The translations under genes and the position numbers were made by a program. Shown here one piece after another: positions 22,160-32,600 of a stretch of DNA of 64,000 nt; within the stretch, counting starts at the first letter, position 1; every line of letters begins with the position of its first letter. The notes beneath the pieces are model-generated. The model worked only from the letters and a program-made list of their open reading frames with translations, was not told the origin of the DNA and did no database searches. The stretch covers positions 1,178,001 to 1,242,000 of the forward strand of contig CM050655.1 of assembly GCA_027574665.1 (NCBI GenBank), read 5' to 3'. The stretch comes from Rhynochetos jubatus (Eukaryota > Chordata > Aves > Eurypygiformes > Rhynochetidae).

Positions 22160-23050
22160 CAGAAATCTCAGCTGCTTCACTCAAGTACAACCACCTCTGT
22201 GCCTAGTTCAACAACAAAAACTCAGTTGGTCTCAGAGTGGAAATGTATTTCCTATTCATGTCCCCATACTTTTTAAAAAGCTGGTAAACAAAGATGCAAC
22301 TCCTTTGCAAACTGGCAAGGAGTTGATGCCGCTTGAACAGTGGCGATGATGGTATATTAAGGAAAGCAGTAAGAAAGTTGATTCTATATTTTGACAGAAC
22401 ATCTACCTGCTCCAGTGTGGGATATTTCTTACAGGAGAACGGACATGTTGGTGAACAAAGCTACATAGAGCTGGAGTAGGCCGCAAACTACACGACCTTG
22501 AAGTGTACGTGAGGACGATAAAGGAAGAAATAAAGTGGTCAGCAAATTCTTGAGGAGGAACTTGGCAGAGAAAAGCAGAATATGGGTGGTGGTAAAGTTG
22601 AAGTGAGATAGCCAATCGTGTGTTAGCCTAGGGCTCGTGGACAGCGCGTGGCAACTATGTGTGACCAATTACCTGGACCTATATGTGTGTGGTCAGCAAA
22701 TTTTGAGCTATATATTGATGCAACAGGGAACAAATAAACAGCTTCACTTTAACTCTCACAGAGTTGTGGAAGTCCATTCTTTTCCTGCATTCCAGGAATT
22801 GCTGGCACAGTTCCAACCAGTGGGCTCTGTGTTAGAGAAAAGCTGGCCTGTATGAAAATGCAGATAGTAACAAATCACTCTAAAAGGTACACTTCTCAGA
22901 TAGATCAGAGGAGATAATTTCCAAGTAACTTAAGCACCAAACAAGAATATTAACGGTTTGCCTTCAGTTACTTCTAAATTTTAAGAGTAAGAACAGACAT
23001 TTACATTTATATTTAATACAGGACTATTAAAAGTTATTAATTAAAAGTTA
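22160..23050. other. Mostly unassigned; one weak - strand exon candidate
   Basis: On the - strand near 22350-22290 there is a pyrimidine tract, an AG and an open stretch (HQLLASLQRSCIFVYQLFKK) before AAAAA|GTATGG. This could be another exon of the unidentified - strand gene, but the evidence is weak. The rest shows nothing I can name. Confidence 0.25.
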
Positions 23051-23051
23051 C

Positions 23052-23127
23052 TTGACAATGTTTTTGCATTCTAGCACGCAGCCTGGACATCCAGTAGGCC
23101 TCAACTATGGCATTCTGGAATTTCCAG
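23052..23127 (-). CDS. Candidate exon of an unidentified - strand gene
   Basis: The - strand acceptor is GTTTAGTAATCAG with a branch-point-like CTAAG upstream, and the donor is TCAA|GTAACT. The 76-base exon reads WKFQNAIVEAYWMSRLRARM then QKHCQ, an amphipathic basic helix resembling calmodulin-binding (IQ-like) sequence. Its end is in phase 0, which does not join directly to 18279-18395, so at least one exon between them would be needed. Confidence 0.4.
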
Positions 23128-23129
23128 CT

Positions 23130-24160
23130 GATTACTAAACCTTAGAAGACAATGCAGTTCGCTTTCCTGATCAGAGGCTTAAATGGAAGTATCAGAGATG
23201 ACAGTATGGGAGTGCAGAGCAAACTACAGAGCACCACAAGCAACAGGATTAAGGGCCTGCTTACAATATTTTGTTATCTAACAAGAAAGAGCTGCCGGTA
23301 TACAAGAAGCTTATTTAAGCTTACGATGAGCTTTAGGTAATAGGAAGTGAAAAATCCATTACCAAACACCAATGACACATGCTTTGTGAAACTAAGTAGC
23401 TTTAGGTATCAGTACTCACAAGCTTAGTTTAACTTTCCCAAACCAGGCATCTCATCAGTCACACATGTGCATCTTGATGGAAAGGATGCCAATGTTATGT
23501 TACCAGCAGCTGATTTTCACTGTCTAAAGGGGTTAGAAATCATGGGACCATAACCCACACTTGTTTTCCTCATTGCTAGACTGACTTTCCCTCCCAGCTA
23601 CTTGGTGCAACTGCACTGAAGGGAAGTATTCTTTGAGTTTTAGCTGTTAGCAGTTATTTAACATAGAATTTCAATAACCAATACAATTTTACTGTATTTT
23701 TAGCCTGAATCATGGCATTTCTTAGATAAAAGATTAACCAAATGGGAGAACTGTAGACCTAGCAACATGAATTATGATAGCTGCTCTTTTTTTTTTTTTT
23801 TTATTACCCAGTCCTTTCAGACTGTACTGGATTCTGTCCTTCACAGAGAACCTGAACTTTCAGAATGAACTTTTCAGAAGGCAACACTCAATAAAAAGAC
23901 TGCTCATTCAGGGAAAGGCCGCCATCTTGCATGAAAAGAATCGTGTTCACTGAAAAAGATCCTACTAACACTTGACTGCTCCATTGAGGTAAGTAGCAGA
24001 GCTTATTATTAGAGCGACTCTTTCAAAATTAGCCCCACCTCACTGCTCAAATTTTGGTTAGATAATTTACTCAGCACAAAACTGAGTTAAAGAATTCACT
24101 AAAGTAGTAAGCTGTCTATCATCTCACATGTTCTGCTAAGAACAGGCCAATACCTAAACC
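23130..24160. other. No gene recognised
   Basis: Mostly AT-rich DNA with a T run at 23787-23802. No splice-supported exon on either strand. Confidence 0.35.
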
Positions 24161-24166
24161 ACTTAC

Positions 24167-24301
24167 TAGTCTTCTTGAGGTTAGAGGCATTGAACCAAGT
24201 CTAGGACTCGGTAAGTCATCACACATGATGCTAACTGGTGAAGCAGCACTTTTCTTTTTATACGCAGGGACTGACGGCTGATGGCAGTGCGGAAGATCCT
24301 C
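24167..24301 (-). CDS. Candidate internal exon of an unidentified - strand gene
   Basis: The - strand has a strong acceptor (CTCTTCATTTGTGCCGTTTCATTGCAG) and a consensus donor (CTA|GTAAGTGG). The 135-base exon is exactly 45 codons and open in the phase-0 frame, with PSVPAYKKKSAASPVS and DDLPSPRLGSMPLTSRR. The Ser/Pro-rich, basic composition suggests a disordered region. Of all the - strand candidates this has the best splice sites. A second frame is also nearly open, so the frame choice is not certain. Confidence 0.5.
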
Positions 24302-24548
24302 CTGCAATGAAACGGCACAAATGAAGAGCATGAGAAAACTTGTAATTTTACTCCACTGCTACTTGTTGAAACTTCAACAGTGAATTCAGACATGAGGCCA
24401 TGAGAGACTGTTGCTTGTTTCACTGAGGTTATGCAAAACCATCTGGCCTACCAACCAGTTCAGGTCTGAATGTTCTACGTAAGAACATCACAGACATGTC
24501 AGAAACTACCTCCTTACAAGAGTAGCATCTAAAGCTTTTAGACCCTTC

Positions 24549-25128
24549 ATGTCATGGTTTAACCCCAGTCGATAACGAAGCCCCACACAGCTGCTCGCTC
24601 ACATTCCCTGGTTAAGATGGGGAGAGAACTGGAAGAGTAAAAGTGACAAAACTATGGGTTGAGATAAAGACAATTTAATAAGTGAAGCAAAAGCCACACA
24701 CAAACAAAGCAAACCAAGGGATTCATTCACCACTTCCCATCGTCAGGCAGGTGTTCAGCCAGCTCCAGGAAAGCTGGGCTCCATCACGTGGAACGATTAC
24801 TTGGGAAGACAAACTCCATCACTCGGAACATCCCCCTCCTTCCTCCTTCTTCCCTGGCTTTACATGCTGAGCATGACACCATATGGTCTGGAATATCCCT
24901 TTGGTCAGCTGGGGTCAGCTGTCCCGCCTGTGTTGCCTCCCGAGTGCTTGTGCCCCCCAAGCTCACTCGCTGGTGGGGTGGCGTGAGGAGCAGCAAAGGC
25001 CTTGACTGCGTCAGCACTGCTCAGCAGTAAAGAAAACATCCCTGTGTTAGCAACAGTTTTCAGCACAAACCCAAAACATACCTGCTGTGTGAAGAAAATT
25101 AACTCCACCCCAGCCAAAATCAGCACAG
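24549..25128 (-). mobile_element. Solo LTR of an avian endogenous retrovirus
   Basis: The + strand starts TGTCATGGTTTAACCCC and ends AAAATCAGCACA, so the - strand LTR is TGTGCTGATTTTGGC...GACA, about 580 bases. It contains GGGTTGAGATAAAGACAAT antisense to the R/U5 region and a TTTGGTCAGCTGGGGTCAGC block. I recognise this as a common bird LTR family with the GGTTTAACCCCAG end. No internal viral sequence is present, so it is a solo LTR. A direct target duplication was not obvious. Confidence 0.75.
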
Positions 25129-25434
25129 CTTATTAACCCTGTATATTCATTACTTATATGCACACGTTATTTTTATGATGTTCTGAGTAGAGCTACATCC
25201 TCCAATTTTAAGGAAGGTTAGCAGTGTATTTTAATTGTTTCCGAGACTAACTTCCCAGTAGCAGAGATGCAAAAGCAAGGTTTCTAAGACTTGAGACATT
25301 CTGCATGCTGAAGTACCATACCACACAGACATTGCACAAGCTGCCACATTCCCACTGCCCAAATCCCTTTCTTTCCCATGCTATTTCATATTAAAAACAC
25401 AAACTCTTGAGAGCAGGGAGCAGCTTGCATTTTG

Positions 25435-26045
25435 TCGTGGTTTTTATCACAACCAGCCGCTCTACCACTCCGCCCCCCCCCCACCTCCCACCCCCTCCCA
25501 GTGAGGAAGGGTCAGAGAAACAAACTGAGGAAAAGCCCGTAGGAGTTGAGATAAGAACTATTTAATTATATAAATGAAACTTAGGGAGTTACTAACAATG
25601 CTAGTGCTAATGAGTAATTTAAGGAACAGAGGGAAAAGGTAGAACAAATGATACAGGATCTCACCCCGAGAAGGGAAAAAAAAAAGAAAACCAACTCAAA
25701 AGGAGCAAACCCCCCACGAAACCGCCCGGGGGCCAAGAGCAGGAAGAGTAAGAGAGAGGAAAAAAAAACTTTCAAACCCCGACTCCTAGACCGATCTGCC
25801 TGGCAAGACGCTGGCTCTGTCCGGAGCACCCACCACTCACCACAAGGTCCCACAACAAACAAACCCCCAGCCCCCTTGGCCGGAAGCCCCCTCAGACCCT
25901 TCCCCTTCCCAGGGTCCTGCCCAACCACAAGCCTTTTCCACCCACATCCCCATCCCCTCCCTGCTGGTCCTGCAGTGCCGCGGGCCCTGGGCTGGCACCA
26001 CCTATCCAGCTTGATGTGTTATGGGGTGAAGCAAAACATAGACTA
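25435..26045 (-). mobile_element. LTR-like element, second family member or relative
   Basis: On the + strand it begins TGTCGTGGTTTTTATCACAACCAGCCG, followed by a C-rich stretch and GTTGAGATAAGAACTATTTAAT. These features occur in the same order as in the LTR at 24.5 kb but with different sequence. The right edge, somewhere around 25.98-26.05 kb, is not certain. It is C/A-rich on this strand and has no coding content. Confidence 0.5.
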
Positions 26046-26049
26046 GCTG

Positions 26050-27215
26050 GTGCAAAGCTAAGACACATTTGGACAGGATGAAGTTAAGCCAGCTGCTCTC
26101 CCATTTTGTAAACTTCGGGACTTCCAGTGTAACAAAAAATTAAACTGATGAAGATCTCGACATACTTCTGAACACCTGGTGTGGATTTACTCCAGGAGAA
26201 TAAAAAACCCGACAGTTTTCCCATGCCAAACATTTGGAAATTAGGCCTTCCTTCCCAAAGTACTTTACAATCCTAAACTCTGAGCTTCAAGACTGAACTG
26301 TTTAACACATCCAGGAACTGTCAATGTACCATATAAAGCACTCTCCTGTCAAGGTTTGCAGTTTAAGTGACACACTTGATCCCTCATGTTGCCAGGCCTG
26401 TGTCAAGACATGGGGATATAAAATATCGGTCTCCAATTTTAAATCTTAAAACCCTCAAACTTCATTTGAAGCTGGATCTTGGCTTTGATTTCAGTTTCTT
26501 CACATGGTCCCTACCAAAGAAAGACACAAGTACAGATAAAGTCTTTCAAAAAATGAAGCATGGCCCAGTTTTGCTCCAGCAGCAGAGCCAGATTATAGTG
26601 CCAGAACACCTTTTGCTATGCCAGTCCTCGTGGTTTGCTTATGCTACCGTCTGGCAGAACTTTTCCAGCATTAACTCCTTGTAAGCCAGGACCTGCTTTG
26701 GCAGGAGGGTGCACCGTCTGGAGTTATGCCAGATCTCTCTGGGATGATTTGCTCCAGTTTTATTATCTACAGATTAAACAGATGATAAGATAGTTTTAAA
26801 GCTGACATCTTGAAGTACATCTTGGAGATTAGTTCAATCGTTGGTATGTTCACATGGTTTAAAGTTATTGCTCCTGTATAGCATAATCCACTTCAAACTG
26901 CTATGGGGACAGGTTTATCTACGGGCTTGTTTTAAAAGCTGTTAACCATTTTCAAGTGGATTTTCTTGTCACAGTAAGAAATTCCAGCCACAAGGGTAAG
27001 GTTCACTCAGCTGCTTTCCTGCAGACAAGGCATTCTCTGGCAATCAAAAGATTACTGGTTTTAAATTATTTAGTTGTGTCCTTTAGCAGTCCTTCTCATT
27101 CCTCTAGTAATTAACAAATTACTAATAAACACTTTCTAATAAGTGACAGAGAGGAGAAGACTTCCATATTCCTGAGGCAGAATCACTAGGTTGGGGGATA
27201 CTCAGAATGCAATCT
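26050..27215. other. No gene recognised (upstream of the CWF19L1 relic)
   Basis: I looked here for earlier CWF19L1 exons and found none I could support. The DNA is unique-looking, with a few open frames of about 60-105 codons and no motifs. Confidence 0.4.
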
Positions 27216-27221
27216 GAGTAA

Positions 27222-27470
27222 ATTTCCACAGCATGGTAAGGAAGTGTTGCTTGCAGTAACTAGTGCTATCTTGCCCTGGCCAAAGGTGGCTTATTACCTA
27301 ATCATGTCTCGATTTTGCCTTATTGGGCACAATCAGTCAGTGACCTGTCTTCAGAGGTGGTGAAAGAAAAGACCAAGTACAAGTCTGCCCTAAAGGAATT
27401 CCTCAAAAGCAAGGGAGAGACATACATTCTATTTGAAAGAAATTATAGGAGTCAGCACCTGCAGTTACAG
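27222..27470 (+). pseudogene. CWF19L1: CWF19L1 relic, exon from the CwfJ C-terminal domain
   Basis: Read with frame changes, the sequence follows CWF19L1: [19 protein letters not shown], then IGHNQSV, then [20 protein letters not shown] and [12 protein letters not shown], ending at a good donor (CAG|GTATGG). This is the HIT-like CwfJ domain, which in the human protein reads ALAKGGLSDDHV, LPIGHYQSV and SHHLQLQ. At least one extra base (after ILP) and one missing base (before DLSS) break the frame, and the upstream acceptor is unclear. CWF19L1 is a spliceosome/lariat-associated protein. The position directly upstream of CHUK on the same strand agrees with vertebrate synteny. Confidence 0.75.
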
Positions 27471-28243
27471 GTATGGTTTTAGTGTCACCCTGGGAGAATA
27501 TAAACCTGTGCTTATCTGCAAATGAACTGAAAGAGAAAGCTTACCTTCAGATTTCCCTCTTTATTCTATGCCTTCCCAGAGTACGGAGAGAACTCACGCT
27601 ACCCACAGAGCCAGAGCAAAAATAAAGCCGGTGTGCTGGTTTTGCTACAGTCCTTTAATTCTTCCTGTTGCAGCAGCACAGCACTGGTTGTGTTTGAGTG
27701 AGTGAAGAAAACTTTTCCCTGTATGGAGCTGATTAAAAAGCCCAGGAGGTTTCCAGAGAAGCTGTAAGACCTCAGTCTGGCTCTAGTCGGCTCACACCAG
27801 CACACAAACTGTGACACTTGCATTTGTTAACTGAAAACCTAAAGATACATGCAGAACTCTGTTCATTGACTACCAGTGCCAGCCCTTTGATTTGATTTTG
27901 TTGTTGTTGGATTTTGTCCTTGTGTGTCAATCATTTGGGGGTTTATTGTGGTTGGTTTCTGTATGTGGCACGTCTGCAACTGTGTCAGAGTGGCCTCAAG
28001 CTACCACAGAGATCAGACAGGAGAAGGCTGTGCTGAGAACTTTCTCAAGCTTTTAGTTCTCATCTTCCTGTTCAGCTCCCACAGAAAAAAAAACTTGTAA
28101 GTTTAAGCCTGAAGAGACAGGTGCTCACCAGTCTGGTTTGGTGATGCTGAGCGGTACTGAGGAGCATAACAGGTCCCACAATGGATTTATTGCTTTCTGC
28201 AAGGGGTTTGTTTGGAGGACATGGAAATGTCCTCTTTCTTCAG

Positions 28244-28355
28244 GTGATTCCTGTCCCATTGGAACACTGTACTTGTGATGACATTAAAGAGTTTCATTGC
28301 ACAGGAACAACAGATTGAATTATTAGAGGTCCTAGAGCACTCAGATATCATGCAA
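28244..28355 (+). pseudogene. CWF19L1: CWF19L1 relic, next exon
   Basis: After a good acceptor (TTTCTTCAG) the sequence reads VIPVPLEHCTCDDIKE and then, in another frame, [21 protein letters not shown], ending at CAA|GTATGAG. The human counterpart is VIPVPIS...[29 protein letters not shown]. About eight bases are missing at the DDIK/FIAQ border, so the frame is broken. The following exon(s), encoding the conserved C-terminal end, were not found between here and the CHUK promoter. Confidence 0.75.
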
Positions 28356-28359
28356 GTAT

Positions 28360-29040
28360 GAGACAAGATTTCACCTGTTACTGTTTCCCTCTGTCCTGTC
28401 TAGGCTGCTGTTTACCCCTGAGGTCACTTGGTGTGCTAGGGCTAAGCTCTTGGAGGCAGATCATTGTAGGTCTTTTGATTTGGAGAAGTGCCAGATGTAC
28501 TCTGCTGGATGATGTTTCTGGAAACAACAGACGCATTGCCAATATGAAAATTATTCCAGCTATGTGCGGGGCTTCCTGAATTGATTCCTTCTGATACTGA
28601 ACACCAACCCTCTTTAGGTACTGCTGCACGTTATGTAGTTTTATGTTCCCTTCGAAAAGAACTTTAAAGAAATCTCGTTATATCAGAGAAATTAGTCTGT
28701 AGTGACATAGGGTGTTTTTTTCCTTTGCACTCACTGGTCAGAGAAGCCTGATCTGCAGCAGGAACCAGCAATAGCATGTGTGCATGCTTGTCTGAGTTTC
28801 TAACCCATTACAGCTGTTGATATCCAAGTGGGCAAGCTTAGAAACCAGTTCCTCAGCTGAGAAACACGAATGTGGCCTCTTTACACACTTTTCTGCCCCT
28901 AAAAACGTGCCAACTTAGTACAGGATGACCCGGCTTGGGTTTAGAATGACCAGCACTGGCTGGTTCTCTCAGCTAACGATTCTGTCACAATTACTGCAGA
29001 AGTAAAAGCACAAAACATACTACAGTAAAGCGCTGTGTGT
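28360..29040. other. Stretch where the last CWF19L1 exons would be expected; none seen
   Basis: I searched for the conserved CWF19L1 C-terminal sequence (ending FEPYDFTLDD in human) and saw nothing resembling it. No other gene is evident. Confidence 0.45.
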
Positions 29041-29084
29041 ATCCTCAGCTGATGACCCCGGCAGAAAGTGATCCATTGCCCTGT

Positions 29085-29609
29085 CGGCCCTCTGACGTCA
29101 CGGTGTGGCGTCAGTTTGGTGACCTTGGGTGGGTGGCTGTTCTGCCGAGAAGTGCCTCTCTGGTTAGGAAATCCCTGTCCTCTCCCAGAATCCGTGCTCT
29201 GCTGGTGGACCAGAGCTGGTGAGAGGCTGCGGGGGTCTGCAGCGGACCCCCGCTCCCCGCCTCGTCTCGCCCCCCTCCCCCGGTAGGCGGCGCAGCGTGG
29301 AGCTGGACGCTTGGGGAGAAGCTCTTCCACCGCATCCGCGGCCGCTTCCCGCTGTGCTCCAGCCGACCGGTGCCTTCCCGGCCCCCGGGGGCGCGGCCAT
29401 GGCGTGACGGCGGCGATGACACCGGCTACGCTCGCCGGGAGGTGCCGCAGCAGGGCGGTGCAGGCGCGCGGCTTCCGCCGCCACCTCCAGCCCTTCGTGT
29501 TCCGGCGCTGACGCGGCGCTGGACGCACGGCTATTGGCGGGCGGGCGCGCGCGTGCCGTGACGCAGCAGTAAGAGACGAGTGCTGGTGGCGCTGGGCGGC
29601 TGCGGCGCG
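29085..29609 (+). promoter_or_regulatory. CHUK: CHUK CpG-island promoter
   Basis: GC content and CpG density rise sharply from about 29200 to 29950. A perfect cAMP-response palindrome TGACGTCA lies at 29093-29100. An inverted CCAAT (ATTGG) lies at 29533-29537 beside a GGCGGGCGGG Sp1-type site, and CRE-half-site-like TGACG occurs again just before the start codon. There is no TATA box. This is the usual architecture of a broadly expressed gene; the exact start site cannot be read from sequence alone. Confidence 0.65.
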
Positions 29610-32600
29610 ATGGAGCGTGCCCCCAACCCCGGGCCCGGCGGTGCGGAGCGAGTCCCCGTCGGGGCGGCGCTGCGGGGACAGCCGGCGGGGGGCTGCGGGC
29701 CTTGGGAGATGCGCGACCGCCTGGGCACCGGCGGCTTCGGTAACGTCTGCCTCTACCAGCACCAGGTGGGGAGGCGCGGCGCGGGGCGAGGGGGGGCTGG
29801 GCGGGGCCGGGCCGAGCCGAGCCGAGCCGACTGACGGCGCAGTGTCCCGCAGGACTCGGGCGCCCGGGTGGCCGTCAAGTCCTGCCGGTTGGAGCTCAGC
29901 GTTAAGAACAAGGACCGCTGGTGTCACGAGATCGACATCATGAAGAAGTGAGTGCGGGTGGCCCGAGCAGCCGGGGCCCAGCGGCCCCGGGCCGGCGGGG
30001 GTGAGGAACTGGGGCGTGGTGACAGCCCGGGGCTCAGCGTCTGAACCGGCTGGGGTGAGGGACCGAGACCTGGGTATCAGCCTCTGAGCCAGCCGTGGTG
30101 ATGGTCTGCCTGTCGTCTAGCATCTCTGTGCTAGTTTGTCTGTCATCCCAAGATGCCCAAGCACTTCTGCCCTGGTGTACTAGCTGATGCCTTGCTTTGG
30201 GACCTAACGACATTTAAATCCTTTGCACTTTTCTGCTGCCTGGGCTGTTTGTCCATCTCCTAGTGACAGCTAAATTCCTCCAAGCTCATACTGTGCAGCA
30301 TGTTGGGTTTTAATGCGGTCATATGGTAACACCCTCGTGTTCCCATGCTGTGTAGTGCCTTCACCTTTGATACAGCAACTGGGGAGCTAGAAGTTGCTTT
30401 TTTTTCTATTGTGCTCCCTCACGTACAGAATAATGTCTCCTAACACCTTCTCATGAGAAACTACATACACTATGCTGCCCACCATCCCTCTCTCCAGCAT
30501 GTCACTCTGAGGTACCTGTGAACCTAGGTTTGTCCTCAGGGACATGAGCAGTATCTCTGGTTGTCAGTGTCATACTTGTCATCCTGAGAAGTCCTTTTGA
30601 GAGAGATCCCGTCTCACTCATGGGAGCAGGGATGCTGCTGAGTTCTGAGTTGACCTCACCAAGGCCTGTAGTGCCTCTGTTGCACAGAGCTTTACTGAGC
30701 TCCTGTTCCACCTTCCTGTCATCCTTGCCTGCTCACTGTATGCACTAATATTGGAGGAAGCCATTTGCAGACAACCTGAGTTTGTATATCAGGGCTGGGT
30801 GATCACTGCTATTACTGTTTTCACCATATGCATTTTCTGAATACAAGCGCTGAGCCACACAGCTACAGCTGCTCTTGTGGTGGCTTCCAGAGGCTTTGGA
30901 AGGTGTACACGAAGTGATTTGTCTTCACTTCCTTCTCGGTGTGTCTTTTATTCCAAAAAGTAGTATAGGTCAGAGGCAGTCAGGAAGCCGCTATTTGAAT
31001 TCAGTTGCAGGAATCAATCCTTCCGCATGTACGTGGATTTCACCTGCCTAGTTCCACCTCTGTAGTGCAGTTGCACAAGTGTTAACAGATTCCTATGAAA
31101 CTTCTCTGCCAGGGAGAAGCTGCCTCTGCATGCAGAAACAGAGACACATATGTAATGGCTTTGCTAGGAACGTGCAGGAATCCAGAACTTGAGCCCAGAT
31201 CCCCATTGTCAAAGTCCTGTACCTGGATTTTGAGATGTGGTTTTTGCTCATCACTGATTAGTGTATTCCCAAAGTATGGATTTTATGCATTTGGATACTG
31301 GTAGGTACCAGCTGAAGAGTATACTTTTCAGCAAGGATACATCTGGGGAATAGAAATTGTACCTGAAACAGAAAACATGGTTGCTTGACAATCTGTTGTC
31401 TCATTCTTCCAAAAGAGGAGCCAAGAGTTTTCATCCAGCTTTCCATGTGCTTAGGTTGAACCATCCCAATGTAGTAAGAGCCTGTGAAGTTCCTGAGGAG
31501 ATGAACTTTCTGGTTAACGATGTTCCTCTTCTGGTAATGGAATACTGTTCAGGGGGTGACCTCCGGAAGGTAATGTCTGCTTTGCTTTGCAATATATAGC
31601 AGAATAACTGGAGTTAATGCTGTTTCTGTAACTGTGGTTGTCTGTGAAACCGACTGTCCTGTGGCACTTTTCTTCTTAGGTATGGGTGTGGGGAAGTAAA
31701 TGCAAAGTGGAACAAAAACCCGAAACAAAACAACCCCCATGTGTGGGAAATGAGACTTGTGTTCTTGTAACCAGAGGTCAGAGAGCAATCCAAGGGCAGA
31801 TACTCTTTTATCCTGAAGCAGCGTATCCTTTCATGGAACTGCTTTAGGATTAATATTACTTCCCCTAGCCTAGATACTAGTACCCAGTGTGTTTGGCTTT
31901 GCTGCATTGTGTCTCTGTTTGGAGTCTGATATGGCTTTGATTCACATGTATCCAGTGCTGTATTGCTCTCAGCACAGGGAAGGGCCCTTTTGGTACTGGA
32001 CTGAGGCCTCCAGGGCTTCAGAGTCTTTCCTGTTTCCTGCTGAATGGGGAACTGGCTTCTTCAAAGCAGCAACACCCAAAATAACCTTTCAGTACTGGGC
32101 CAGGCAGCTGCTGCCTGGCCCAATCAAGTTTATGCTCCCTTTCCATTGCAGCTGGATTCAGGAAGCAGCCATTTGTATAGGGCTGAAGAAGCAAATCCCT
32201 GTTGATTAGGGTTTGCTGAGGAATCACTTCATCTAAGTGGTCAGGAAGCTAATTTTTCTCTTGTTTTTGTTACTAGTGTTAAATAGCACTGGAGGAACAT
32301 GAGATGTTGAATTCAGTAACTGCATATCTGAGCAGCTAGTGTATGGATTAACTTACTGAGCCTCACTGTGTGTTTTTGAGTTGTTTAAAACAGTAGGGAC
32401 AATTTTAAGAGAGAGTTTTAAGGTAGGCAATGAAAGGAAGTGGGTGTATATGAAAATAACATTTGGGTGTTGCAAAGACCTGTAACTGACCACATTCCCC
32501 ATGACACTTGCATATTGTATTTTTGCAGTAAAAATGTTGAGACTATTTGAAGGAGACCCTGGCCAAGAATTTGGGGTTATATTAGCTCTATAACAATGCA

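Noticed and set aside
23787..23802. T run as the tail of a retrocopy
   Set aside because: No gene-like sequence or target duplication next to it.
28941..29927. 328-codon open frame on the - strand across the CHUK promoter
   Set aside because: It owes its length to the GC-rich, stop-poor CpG island. It overlaps CHUK exons 1-2 and has no recognisable domain or codon-like pattern.
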